Source: Planctomycetota bacterium (GTDB taxonomy: Bacteria > Planctomycetota > UBA1135 > GCA-002686595). Taken from it: a stretch of 64,000 nucleotides of DNA. Position 1 is the first letter of the stretch; each line of letters opens with the position of its first letter. Below are positions 8,960 through 17,255 of this stretch, one piece after another. Below the pieces are notes generated by a model. It saw nothing but the letters and a program-made list of their open reading frames with translations, ran no database searches and had not been told where the DNA came from. Position numbers and translations under genes: made by a program. Location: assembly GCA_026692665.1 (NCBI GenBank), contig JAPLOF010000015.1, positions 124,001 to 188,000 on the forward strand, given 5' to 3'.

Positions 8960-10495
8960 ATGCACGTCCCCCTGACCGTTCGCGACTTCCTCGATCGAGC
9001 CGAGCTCGTCTACGGCGACCGCGTGGGCCTCGTCGACGAGCCGGACCAGCCCGCGCGGAGCTGGGGAGCCTTGTCGTACCGCGAGCTCGCGGTACGCGCG
9101 CGTTCCTTCGCGGCGTGCCTCGACACGCTCGGCCTGCGCAAGCGGGATCGCGTCGCCATCGTCTCCCCGAACGCAGCGCGCTTCGTCGCCGCGCTCTACG
9201 GCACGTGCATCTCGGGGCGCGTGCTCGTGCCGATCAACTTCCGTCTGCACGCGCACGAGATCGCCTACATCGTCGAACACTCGGGCGCGCGCGTCCTGCT
9301 CGTCGATCCGGAACTCGAAACGGAGCTCGCGGGAGTGAAGGTCGAGCACAAGTTCGTCTTCGGCGAGCGGACGGACCCGACGCTCTTTGGTTCGAGCAGG
9401 ACACCCGATGTGGTCGACCTCGCTGAGGACGACCTCGCGACACTCAACTACACCAGCGGCACGACAGCCCGGCCCAAGGGTGTGATGCTCACCCACCGCA
9501 ACCTGTGGATGAACGCCACGACGTTCGGCTGGCACGCGGGCGTGAACGACCGCGACAGGTTCCTCCACGTCGTCCCCATCTTCCACTGCAACGGCTGGGG
9601 GATGCCCTTCGCGCTCGCGGCGATGGGCGCGACCCAGGTGATCCTCCGGCGGGTTTCGGGAGCCGAGATCCTGCGCCGTGTCGAGTCGCACGGGATCACG
9701 TTCCTGGGCGGCGCGCCTGCCGTCCTGAGCGGAGTCCTCGATGCGCAGACATCGCGCGCCGTCCGCGCTCCAGGCCACGGGACGACCCGCGTCCTCGTGG
9801 CGGGAGCGCCGCCGCCGACGAACACCATCGAACGCGTCGAGACCGAGCTGGGCTGGGAGATCATCCAGCTCTACGGGCTCACCGAGACGTCGCCGCTCAT
9901 CACCATCAACCGCGTCCGCGCGGAGTACGACGCGCTGTCGCCGTCCGAACGCGCGGCAAAGCTCGGCCGCGCGGGCGCGCCCGTGATCGGATCGCGCATC
10001 CGGGTCGACGAGCAGGGCGAGGTGCTGTCGCGCTCGAACGTCGTGATGGACGGCTACTGGAACGACCGGGCGGCAACGGAAGCGGCGATCGTCGACGGCT
10101 GGTTCCACACGGGCGACGGCGGCTCGCTGGACGAAGGCGGCTACCTCTCCATCTCCGACAGGAAGAAGGACGTGATCATCAGCGGCGGCGAGAACGTGAG
10201 CTCGATCGAGGTGGAAGACTGCCTCATGTCGCACCCGTCCGTGGCCGAGGCCGCGGTCATCGGCGTGCCGGACGAGAAGTGGGGCGAGACCGTGAAGGCC
10301 CTCGTCGTCCTGCGACCCGGCGTCGAGGCGAACGACCGAGCCCTCATCGACCACTGCCGGGCGCACCTCGCGCACTACAAGTGTCCGACCTCCGTCGAGT
10401 TCCGCGAGACGCTCGCCCGCACGGCGACGGGCAAGCTCCAGAAGTTCGTTCTGCGCGCGCCGTACTGGGCGGGCCGGTCGCGTCAGGTGAACTGA
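8960..10495 (+). CDS. AMP-binding acyl-CoA synthetase
   Basis: This 511-residue ANL-superfamily enzyme should activate a carboxylic acid to an acyl-adenylate and then to an acyl-CoA thioester. The P-loop-like motif is YTSGTTARPKGVMLTH, with alanine where most members have glycine. Further hallmarks are LYGLTETSP (A5), WFHTGDGGSLDEGGYLSISDRKKD (A7-A8), SGGENVSSIEVED, and a C-terminal ATGKLQK with the adenylation lysine. The start at 8960 gives MHVPLTVRDFLDRAELVYGD, the normal N-terminus of this family. No signal peptide is present, so it is cytoplasmic. It is divergent from the amidohydrolase lipoprotein, with only 134 bases between the two starts. The acyl substrate cannot be told from sequence; a medium- or long-chain fatty acid is most likely. 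Confidence 0.93.
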   Translation: MHVPLTVRDFLDRAELVYGDRVGLVDEPDQPARSWGALSYRELAVRARSFAACLDTLGLRKRDRVAIVSPNAARFVAALYGTCISGRVLVPINFRLHAHEIAYIVEHSGARVLLVDPELETELAGVKVEHKFVFGERTDPTLFGSSRTPDVVDLAEDDLATLNYTSGTTARPKGVMLTHRNLWMNATTFGWHAGVNDRDRFLHVVPIFHCNGWGMPFALAAMGATQVILRRVSGAEILRRVESHGITFLGGAPAVLSGVLDAQTSRAVRAPGHGTTRVLVAGAPPPTNTIERVETELGWEIIQLYGLTETSPLITINRVRAEYDALSPSERAAKLGRAGAPVIGSRIRVDEQGEVLSRSNVVMDGYWNDRAATEAAIVDGWFHTGDGGSLDEGGYLSISDRKKDVIISGGENVSSIEVEDCLMSHPSVAEAAVIGVPDEKWGETVKALVVLRPGVEANDRALIDHCRAHLAHYKCPTSVEFRETLARTATGKLQKFVLRAPYWAGRSRQVN

Positions 10496-10514
10496 AGGGG
10501 TTGGACGCGTAGTC

Positions 10515-10539
10515 GTTCGCGCTCGAGCAGAGAGCGAAC
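10515..10539 (+). terminator. Hairpin after acyl-CoA synthetase
   Basis: GTTCGCGCTC and GAGAGCGAAC form a 10-bp stem with one mismatch and a 5-nt loop, 19 bases past the stop at 10495. No clear T-run follows. Confidence 0.4.
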
Positions 10540-10605
10540 CCGATCCTTACCGCGTTCGTATCGTGGCCTTCGCGGCGCGAGGTACCCTTCGCTCCCGATC
10601 CCACC

Positions 10606-11991
10606 ATGAACACTGCACTCCTCCTCCTGCTCACTCTTTCGCTCTCCCCGACCAGCGCCCCCAGTGCCCACGCGAACGACACGGCCCAGGTGTCCGAGCC
10701 CCTTCCGCGCCGCGGAACCCTGGGATTGAGCTTCTCGCCGCTCTCCAAGTCCCAGGCCGAGAAGCACGGTTTGGCGGCTGGCGAGGGACTCGTCGCCCAA
10801 GCGCCGGCACCGGGACGCACGGCCGAGAAGATCGGCATCCAGGCCGGCGACATCGTGCTGAAGCTCAACGGGGAACCGGTCAAGAGCTCCACGATCGGCG
10901 ATGTGATCCGCTCGACGCGCTCGGGAACCAAGCTGAGCTTCTCGATCGTGCGCAAGGAACAGCCGCTCACGCTGGAAGGCGCGCTGCAGGAGAAGGCGCG
11001 CGATCCGGGCACCGACGACTACGAGGTGATCTACAGCCACGTCACGCACAACGGCCAGCGGATGCGCACGATCCTGACCAAGCCCAAGCAGCCGGGCCCG
11101 CACCCGGGCTTCATGTTCATCCAGGGTTTCTCGCCGATCTCGTACGACTACGTGCTGTCCACCTCGACGGGCGATGTCGCGACGATGGACGGCCCGCTGC
11201 TGCACGCCATCGCCGCCGCGGGGTTCGTCACCATCCGGGTCGAGAAGCCTGGCGTCGGGGACAGCGAAGGCGGTCCGTTCGCGGACCTCGACTACCAGGG
11301 CGAGATCGGGATCTACAAGGAGACGCTCGCGCAGCTCAAGGCCACGCCGGGCGTCGACCTCGACAACGTCTTCCTGTTCGGGCACAGCATGGGCGCATCC
11401 TTCGGCCCCATGATCGCGGCCGAGAGCCCCGTCAAGGGCATCGCGGTCTACGGCGCGGCGGCGCGCACGTGGTTCGAGTACCTGCTCGACACGATCCGCT
11501 ACCAAGGCCTCGTGGGCGGCGACAGCTTCGAGAACACCGACGAGAAATCGCGCCAGGGCGCGCGGATCATGGCGCAGGTGATGCTCGAGGGTCAATCGCC
11601 GGCCGCGGTGAAGGAAGCCCACCCCGAGCTCGCGCCCTATGTCGACGCGTTCTTCCCGGGCGGTCTCTTCAACGGCAAGACGCTCGACTTCTGGCGACAG
11701 CTCAACGAGATCAACTTCGCCTCCTATTGGAGCCAGCTCGACTGTCACGTGCTCGCGGTCAAGGGCGCCAGCGATTTCGTGGTCTACGAGGCGGACCACA
11801 AGCTGATCGCGGACATCGTCAACCGGAAGCACGAGGGCCAAGGCAAGTTCGTGATCGCGCCGAACTCCGACCACCTGTTCCACGCCTTCGCGACCGAGCA
11901 GGACAGCATGCGGAACTTCCAGCGCGGGACCTTCAGCGACTCCTTCACCAAGATCCTGAAGGACTGGATGGCCGAGGTCATGCGCTCGTAG
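10606..11991 (+). CDS. Secreted PDZ domain plus alpha/beta hydrolase
   Basis: A Sec signal peptide (about residues 1-24) is followed by a PDZ-like domain near residues 35-125 with GLSFSPL, GIQAGDIVLKLNGEPV and a final KLSFSIVRK strand. The rest is an alpha/beta hydrolase. The nucleophile elbow is FGHSMGAS with Ser at residue 261. A candidate acid is in KGASDFVVYEADHK and the base is in NSDHLFHAF near the C-terminus, so the triad looks complete. It should act outside the cytoplasm as an esterase or peptidase of the S9-like or dienelactone-hydrolase-like kind. The substrate is unknown. Family members with an N-terminal PDZ are uncommon; the PDZ may bind a peptide C-terminus or dock the enzyme. 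Confidence 0.85.
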   Translation: MNTALLLLLTLSLSPTSAPSAHANDTAQVSEPLPRRGTLGLSFSPLSKSQAEKHGLAAGEGLVAQAPAPGRTAEKIGIQAGDIVLKLNGEPVKSSTIGDVIRSTRSGTKLSFSIVRKEQPLTLEGALQEKARDPGTDDYEVIYSHVTHNGQRMRTILTKPKQPGPHPGFMFIQGFSPISYDYVLSTSTGDVATMDGPLLHAIAAAGFVTIRVEKPGVGDSEGGPFADLDYQGEIGIYKETLAQLKATPGVDLDNVFLFGHSMGASFGPMIAAESPVKGIAVYGAAARTWFEYLLDTIRYQGLVGGDSFENTDEKSRQGARIMAQVMLEGQSPAAVKEAHPELAPYVDAFFPGGLFNGKTLDFWRQLNEINFASYWSQLDCHVLAVKGASDFVVYEADHKLIADIVNRKHEGQGKFVIAPNSDHLFHAFATEQDSMRNFQRGTFSDSFTKILKDWMAEVMRS

Positions 11992-12000
11992 AGCGCGCTT

Positions 12001-12046
12001 CGGGCCCCGGATCCTGGCCGCGAACGGCGCAAGGACCCGGGGCCCG
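12001..12046. terminator. Bidirectional hairpin between convergent genes
   Basis: CGGGCCCCGG at 12001-12010 pairs perfectly with CCGGGGCCCG at 12037-12046. An inner region (ATCCT with AGGAC) can extend the stem imperfectly. It sits between the stops of the plus-strand hydrolase (11991) and the minus-strand oxidoreductase (12067), which fits a shared terminator. Confidence 0.5.
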
Positions 12047-12066
12047 GAGTGCCGAGCGCCCCGCGA

Positions 12067-13398
12067 CTAGCTGTAGACAGGCAGCTTCCAGGGCTTCCGA
12101 TAGGGCCGCGAGTACGCGAGCGTTTCCTTGCCGCTCTCGCCCACGACCTCCATCCGCGCCTTGTCCCAGCGCACGACCTCGCCCGATTCGAGCGCGGCGT
12201 TGACGAGGTGGCACACGATGGTCGTCTGCGCGACGGACGCCAGGTCCGCGCGCGGAGTCCCGCGGCTCTTCACGCAGTCGAGGAAATTGCGCCAGTGGTC
12301 CGTGGGCACGGGCTCCGACTCCTCTTTCGGCAGCTCCTTGCCGTCGGGATCGAGCAGCGACCACCCGCCGCGCCAGACGCGCAGCGTCCGGCCGTCGGCC
12401 GACACGAACTCGGTGCCGTGGCCGGGCTTGCCCGGGTGGTCGCGCAGGACCGACCAGTGCATGACGAAGTCGGGGCCCTCGAACTGCAGCAACGCCTCCG
12501 TGACATCGGGCGCGTCGCGGTCGTCGTCGAGGATCGCGTAGCGCCCGCCGTATGCCGACACCTCGGTCGGCATGACGAGGTCCTGCCCCGCGCTCATGCC
12601 GAGCAGCGCGATGTCCATCATGTGCACGCCCCAGTCCGTGGTCAGCCCGCCGCCGGTGTTCATCACCCAGCGCCAATTCCAGTGGACCTTGTTGGACTGG
12701 TACGGCGTCATCGCGGCCGGTCCGACCCACGCCTCGTAGTCGAGGTTCGGCGGCACCGGCTCGACCTTGCCTCGCCCGATGCGCGTGGCATCCGCGATCC
12801 AAGCGCGGCACTGCGTGACGCGGCCGAGCTTGCCCGCGCGCACGTACGCGATCGCGTCGGTGAACTCGCGGGTGCTGCGCTGCCACGTCCCGACCTGGAC
12901 GACGCTCTTGTGGTGGCGCGCCGCCGCCGCCATCGATCGGGCCTCGACCAGGTTGTGGCTGACCGGCTTCTCGCAGTAGGCGTCCTTGCCCGCCTCGACG
13001 GCGTGGATGAGGTTCAGCGCGTGCCAGTGATCGGGTGTGCCGACGATCACCGCGTCGATGTCCTTCCGATCGAGCATGCGGCGGTAGTCCCGGTAGACGT
13101 CCGGAGCCTTCCCGTACTTCGTCTCGACGTCCTTGAAGTCGCCGGGGATGCGCGCTTCGTCCACGTCGCACAGGGCCGCGACCTGCACGTCGTCGAAGCC
13201 CATCAGGCTGCGCATGTTCGCGGCACCCATGCCGCCGCAGCCGATGAGGCCGAGCACGATGCGGTCGTTGGGTCCGACGCGGCGACGGGGCGCGAGGCTC
13301 GGGGCGGAGCAGGCTCCCGAGAGCAGTCCCATTCCGAGCGCCATGCCTGCGGCCGTCTGGCCGACGAACTCCCTGCGAGACATCCCTTGCTGGCTCAT
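12067..13398 (-). CDS. Gfo/Idh/MocA family oxidoreductase, Tat-exported
   Basis: The 443-residue protein starts with a Tat signal (MSRREFVGQTAAGMALGMG) that ends in LLSGAC, where a lipid-modified cysteine is possible. The Rossmann domain begins with IVLGLIGCGGMGAANMRSL, the dinucleotide-binding glycine motif. The catalytic region has the family EKPVSHN segment and VVQVGTWQRS. The C-terminal Gfo/Idh/MocA domain begins near NTGGGLTTDWGVHMMD, the site of the conserved D-x-x-x-H pair. Such proteins oxidise or reduce a sugar or inositol hydroxyl with NAD(P). Export to the periplasm is typical of planctomycete members. The true substrate is unknown. It is not in an obvious operon. Confidence 0.92.
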   Translation of the reverse strand: MSQQGMSRREFVGQTAAGMALGMGLLSGACSAPSLAPRRRVGPNDRIVLGLIGCGGMGAANMRSLMGFDDVQVAALCDVDEARIPGDFKDVETKYGKAPDVYRDYRRMLDRKDIDAVIVGTPDHWHALNLIHAVEAGKDAYCEKPVSHNLVEARSMAAAARHHKSVVQVGTWQRSTREFTDAIAYVRAGKLGRVTQCRAWIADATRIGRGKVEPVPPNLDYEAWVGPAAMTPYQSNKVHWNWRWVMNTGGGLTTDWGVHMMDIALLGMSAGQDLVMPTEVSAYGGRYAILDDDRDAPDVTEALLQFEGPDFVMHWSVLRDHPGKPGHGTEFVSADGRTLRVWRGGWSLLDPDGKELPKEESEPVPTDHWRNFLDCVKSRGTPRADLASVAQTTIVCHLVNAALESGEVVRWDKARMEVVGESGKETLAYSRPYRKPWKLPVYS

Positions 13399-13946
13399 CG
13401 CGTTCCTTGATGCGCTCGATCCGTGAACGGGGGGGGCTGAAGAGCCGAAAGCGTAGCGCGGCGCGAGACAACTCGGGGCCGATGCCCGAGCCCCGGTGAG
13501 TCGATCTCGCCCGCGGGGAGATCATCGGGCTGGAAGCGGTGAGCGCCGCTGATCGCCAGGGCCCTGGACGGTTTCGTCGTGCGCAGCATCCTCGACCACC
13601 TCGGGCTGCCAACCTCCCCGCCGCCAATGGCCCCGGCCAAAGCGCTCCCCGAACCCGCGTTCGCCTGGGAGCCCACCACGGGAGTCAGTTGCTCACCTCC
13701 GAGGGGGCGCGGTCTGGCTGCGCCGCGTCCCGAGCCGCGGGCCCAACGCCCTCGACCGTCTCGAGGCTGCTGCCGGGGCTGCGCGGAGCACCAGACGGAC
13801 GTGCGGGGAACCGGACCACCCAGTCCGCGAGCTCAGGAACCCCGGGAACTCGTCAGGAACCGCGGCTCTCGGCCGGGTGGCAACCGATTGGCCTTCCTAT
13901 CCCCGTACAAGAGTTCCGCCGCGCAGCCCGGATTGGACTCAAGCCA
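13399..13946. other. Divergent intergenic region, no gene recognised
   Basis: These 548 bases separate the start of the Gfo/Idh gene (minus) from that of the GAF protein (plus) and must hold both promoters. I see no convincing coding frame, RNA gene or clear promoter boxes. Confidence 0.4.
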
Positions 13947-15014
13947 ATGTCCGCGAGAACCGATCCTGCGCGGATGCAGACTCCCCCGTTCCCGCCCGAC
14001 GAATTCGAACGTCTCGCGGCCCTGCGCGCGCTCGATGTACTCGACACGCCGTCCGAAGAGCGCTTCGACCGAATCACGAGGCTTGCCAAGGCGCTCTTCA
14101 AGGTTCCGATCGCCCTGATCAGCCTCGTCGATTCCGATCGGCAGTGGTTCAAGTCGCGCCAGGGGCTACTGGCCTGCGAGACCTCCCGTGAGATCTCGTT
14201 CTGCGGACACGCGATCCTCGAGGACAAGGTCCTGTGGGTCGAAGACGCGCGACTCGACAAGCGCTTCCGCGACAATCCCCTCGTGACCGGCGACCTCGGT
14301 ATCCGCTTCTACGCCGGCTATCCGATCCGCACGACGGGCGGGCAGTGCATCGGCACCCTGTGCGTCATCGACAACAAGCCCAGGCCGTTCTCGCATGGGG
14401 AGTTGGCGATGCTCTCCGATCTCGGCCAGATGGCCGGCCGCGAGTTGGAGTCGTTCCAAGTCGGCACGATCCGTCTCGAGCTGGCAGATCGGAGCGTGGA
14501 GGAGCGCAAGCATCTGATCGACGGTGTCAGCGGCCTATGGAACCGGGAAGGAATGCTCGCGATCTTGCACGAGAGTCTCGCCGACTGCGCGCGCAAGAAG
14601 TTGCCGGCCACGATCATCCTGGTCGAGGTGGACATCGGCGCGAAGGCGACCGGGATCTGGAGCGGAGCCGGAAGAGACCAGTGCGTGGCCGAGATCGCTC
14701 AGGTCCTGCGCGGCAGCATCAACAGCTACGATTCGATCGGGCGGACTCGTGACGAGCAGTTCGCCGTCCTCCTGCGGGGGATCCCGGCACAAGCCGCTTC
14801 CGCGCGCGTGGTCGAGCTCCGCAAGAAGCTCGACGAGAATCAAGTCCTGGATTCGATCGGCGTGCGCCTGCACATCGGCCACACGTGCGTCCCTGCGGAT
14901 CATCCATCAGTCGACGTCGAAGCGGAACTCGAATCCGCGCGGAGAGCCCTCGCGCGAGAGCGTCGCGCGGCTGCGGCTGCGGCTGCGAGGACGACGGCGC
15001 CGGCGAGGATGTAG
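13947..15014 (+). CDS. GAF domain protein with degenerate GGDEF domain
   Basis: The start at 13947 (MSARTDPAR) is placed just ahead of the conserved PPDEFERLAALRALDVLDTPSEERFDRIT segment that opens this GAF subfamily. The frame is open further upstream, and 13974 is another candidate. The GAF domain (about residues 25-175) includes ALISLVDSDRQWFKSRQGL, EISFCGHAIL and GTLCVIDNKPR. The C-terminal part follows the diguanylate cyclase fold (GLWNREGMLAILH...EIAQVLRGSINSYDSIGR), but the GG(D/E)EF signature is replaced by RTRDEQF, so cyclic-di-GMP synthesis is unlikely. It may sense a small ligand or redox state and act through protein contacts. No membrane segment or signal peptide is present. The tail is rich in alanine and arginine. 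Confidence 0.85.
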   Translation: MSARTDPARMQTPPFPPDEFERLAALRALDVLDTPSEERFDRITRLAKALFKVPIALISLVDSDRQWFKSRQGLLACETSREISFCGHAILEDKVLWVEDARLDKRFRDNPLVTGDLGIRFYAGYPIRTTGGQCIGTLCVIDNKPRPFSHGELAMLSDLGQMAGRELESFQVGTIRLELADRSVEERKHLIDGVSGLWNREGMLAILHESLADCARKKLPATIILVEVDIGAKATGIWSGAGRDQCVAEIAQVLRGSINSYDSIGRTRDEQFAVLLRGIPAQAASARVVELRKKLDENQVLDSIGVRLHIGHTCVPADHPSVDVEAELESARRALARERRAAAAAAARTTAPARM

Positions 15015-15613
15015 ACGCATCGAAGCGCGTCGAGGGGTGCACGCCGGCGCGAGCGCCAGATCTCCGACGGTCAGACCCATGGACCCGGGTCGGCCCCCCC
15101 CGGTCGTCCCCAAGCGTCCGGACGATCGGCGCCCGCCCTCATGGTTCGCGCGCGGATCGAACTTTCAGGTCCAGAGGCCGATGGGCTCGTCGTTCGCCCC
15201 AGTCGCCGCCGCCAGAGCGCCCGCCGAGCCCGAGTCGGCCTGATGGCCGTGACGGGTCTCGACCTGCGTCAGCTCCAACCTGGCGAACAGTGTCCGGGTC
15301 CTGCGGCTTCCCTGAGAGCACCGGGCCGGTCTGACCGCGCTTGAGTTGGGGGGCCCCACCCGTCCCGCGGAAATCGGCGGCGGCGCGAAAGATCCGGGCT
15401 CCGGCGGACACACCGACAGTAACCGGTCCGGCGCGCGCCGAGCGCGAGCTTCGACCGGCGTCCACCGACCGGAGCTCGTCCCTTGGCCTTCCCCCCTCTC
15501 GCCCGCCTCTCCGTCGCCAGCGCAGGGTGCACCGTCGCGAACGAAGCGGCGGAGCACCCGAAGTCCGCGCCAGCGCGGCGCGCTCCCGACCGGCGCTCGG
15601 GGGCGTACGCGTC
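15015..15613. other. Intergenic stretch without a recognisable gene
   Basis: These 599 bases are very GC-rich and contain several homopolymeric C or G runs. Open frames occur on both strands, but none has a recognisable domain. The promoter of the downstream membrane-protein operon should lie in its right part; no clear boxes were seen. Confidence 0.35.
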
Positions 15614-16054
15614 ATGACCCGCACGATGGTCCTCCTGCTCGTGCTGCACGGCCTGCTCCTGGCACTGCTCGGGATGGTGCTCGGATTCCCGCTGCAGCGC
15701 GTGATCACGTCGGCGGACACCGCGCAGGCGCAGCTCGCCTGGCGCTCCTCGCACACGACGCTCGTCACCGGCGGCACACTCTACATCGCGGTCGCGGCGG
15801 TGGGCCATCATCTCGTGCTGGGAACCCGGGCCGCGAGGTTCGCCACCGGATCGCTCGTGCTGGCGAGCTACCTGTTCGCGGCGGTGCTGACCGCCGGGCC
15901 GCTGCTGGGCGCGCGCGGCCTCGAACCGGTGGGACCGCCGTCGCACGTCGCGGTCCACGTCGGTTTCCTCGCGGCGATCGCGCTGCTCTTCGCGGGGCTC
16001 GCCCCGATCCTGTGGGGCGCGTGCTCCGCAATCGCCCGGATGGGACGGGCATGA
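15614..16054 (+). CDS. Small four-helix membrane protein, first gene of a membrane operon
   Basis: The 146-residue product has four hydrophobic segments (about residues 5-25, 48-68, 75-98 and 115-140) and should lie in the inner membrane. The second helix carries an SHTTLVTGG pattern and HH near its end. This vaguely recalls the conserved histidine helix of the hydroxylaminobenzene mutase/styrene oxide isomerase group, but the similarity is too weak for a functional name. Its stop codon overlaps the ATG of the next gene by four bases (ATGA at 16051-16054), so the two are translationally coupled. I do not recognise the family with confidence. Confidence 0.75.
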   Translation: MTRTMVLLLVLHGLLLALLGMVLGFPLQRVITSADTAQAQLAWRSSHTTLVTGGTLYIAVAAVGHHLVLGTRAARFATGSLVLASYLFAAVLTAGPLLGARGLEPVGPPSHVAVHVGFLAAIALLFAGLAPILWGACSAIARMGRA

Positions 16055-16848
16055 ACGAGATCACGCGCGGACAACGCATCTACTTCGCCACGGTGGGGCT
16101 CCTGGCCTTGTGGGTCGGCGCCTGGGGCACGTTCGCTCCGGCGCACGCAGACCGTGCGCTGCCCTGGCTCGTGCCGCCGCTGCACGCCCGGTTCCTGGGT
16201 GCCGTGTACCTCTCCGCGGCGTTCGTGCTCGCGAACGGACTCGTCGCGCGCCGCCAGTCCGAGGTCCGGGCCATGACCTTGCTCATCACGCTGTGGACCG
16301 GGGGGCTGCTGGTGCTTTCGCTGTTCCACCTCGAGGAGTTCGACCCGCACCACAAGCCCGTCTGGTTCTGGTTCGGCGCGTACGTCGTCTATCCGCTGGC
16401 CGGCGTGTGGTCGCTCCTCGCCCACCGCGCTCGGCCCCCGACCTCCGACGACGCTCCGCTGCCGACCTGGGCACGGCGCTATCTGCTCGTCCAGGGAGCG
16501 GGTTTCGTGGTGCTCTCCCTCCTGCTGCTGGCGATTCCGAGTTCGATGGTCGCGGTCTGGCCCTGGAAGATCAGTCCATTGCTGGCGCAGATCTACTCGG
16601 CTCCATTCCTGGCGTACGGATCGTGCAGCTGGCTGCTCGCGCGCGGCCGTACTTGGCCGGAGTCGCGCATCGTCGTCCGCGGCGCCTTCGTGTTCGCCGT
16701 GTTCGCGCTGGTCGCGTCCGTCCTGCATCGCAACCTGTTTTCCTCGGAGCGCGTCGCCACCTGGGTCTGGTTCGCGGTCTTCGGTGTCGCGGCCGGAATG
16801 TCGGGCGCCATGCAAGTCCGCTTCCTGCGGCGAGGACTCTCCCCGTGA
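16051..16848 (+). CDS. Polytopic membrane protein with a duplicated module
   Basis: The 265-residue protein has about eight hydrophobic segments. Its two halves look homologous. Each begins with a tryptophan/proline stretch (LPWLVPPLHARFLGAVYLSAA; WPWKISPLLAQIYSAPFLAYG), continues to an AR...E.R turn, and then has a helix that ends at a histidine (LFHLEEFD; VLHRNLF) before an aromatic WFWFG/WVWFAVFG helix. The same module occurs twice in the gene at 17252. It overlaps both neighbours by four bases, which indicates one polycistronic message. The function is unknown; transport, sensing or cofactor binding through the conserved histidines are possible but unsupported. Confidence 0.78.
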   Translation: MNEITRGQRIYFATVGLLALWVGAWGTFAPAHADRALPWLVPPLHARFLGAVYLSAAFVLANGLVARRQSEVRAMTLLITLWTGGLLVLSLFHLEEFDPHHKPVWFWFGAYVVYPLAGVWSLLAHRARPPTSDDAPLPTWARRYLLVQGAGFVVLSLLLLAIPSSMVAVWPWKISPLLAQIYSAPFLAYGSCSWLLARGRTWPESRIVVRGAFVFAVFALVASVLHRNLFSSERVATWVWFAVFGVAAGMSGAMQVRFLRRGLSP

Positions 16849-17255
16849 AACGATCGCCCGCCCGTCTCTACACCGCGCTCGCCGGCGTGTTCCTGTTGCT
16901 CCAGGGCGCGTCGACGCTGGCGTTCCGCCTCGTGCCGAGCCTGGACGAAGCGTTCCCCCACCTGCTGGGCGTGACGCACATGATGCCCGCGCACTCGATC
17001 CTGCACATCGTGAGCGGCCTGCTCGCGCTGGCGCTCCTGCGCTGGGGCGGCGAGCGCGGAGTGCAGATCTTCGCTGCGGGTTTCGGGGCGTTCTACGTGG
17101 CGCTCGCCGTCTACGGGTGGCTCGCCAAGGACCCCACCGTCCTGCACCTGCAGCCGTTCGATCACCCCTTCCACCTGGTGCTCGGGCTCGTCGGGCTGGT
17201 CGCCGTGCGGATGAGCCTCCCGAGATCCCGCCGAGATTCGAGGGCACGCGCATGA
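16845..17255 (+). CDS. DUF4383-like four-helix membrane protein
   Basis: The start is GTG at 16845, which overlaps the previous stop (GTGA), and its own stop overlaps the next ATG. The 136-residue product has four hydrophobic segments. The second and third are linked by a histidine-rich motif (VTHMMPAHSILHIVSGLLALAL) that resembles the N-L-x-H-x-x-x-G-x-x-L pattern of DUF4383 membrane proteins. A DHPFHLVLGLVGL segment precedes the last helix. The C-terminus is basic (PRSRRDSRARA). The role is unknown; tight coupling to the flanking genes suggests a shared membrane complex or pathway. Confidence 0.75.
   Translation: MKRSPARLYTALAGVFLLLQGASTLAFRLVPSLDEAFPHLLGVTHMMPAHSILHIVSGLLALALLRWGGERGVQIFAAGFGAFYVALAVYGWLAKDPTVLHLQPFDHPFHLVLGLVGLVAVRMSLPRSRRDSRARA

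Noticed and set aside
14718-14800. Active diguanylate cyclase
   Set aside because: The signature site reads RTRDEQF and lacks both glycines.
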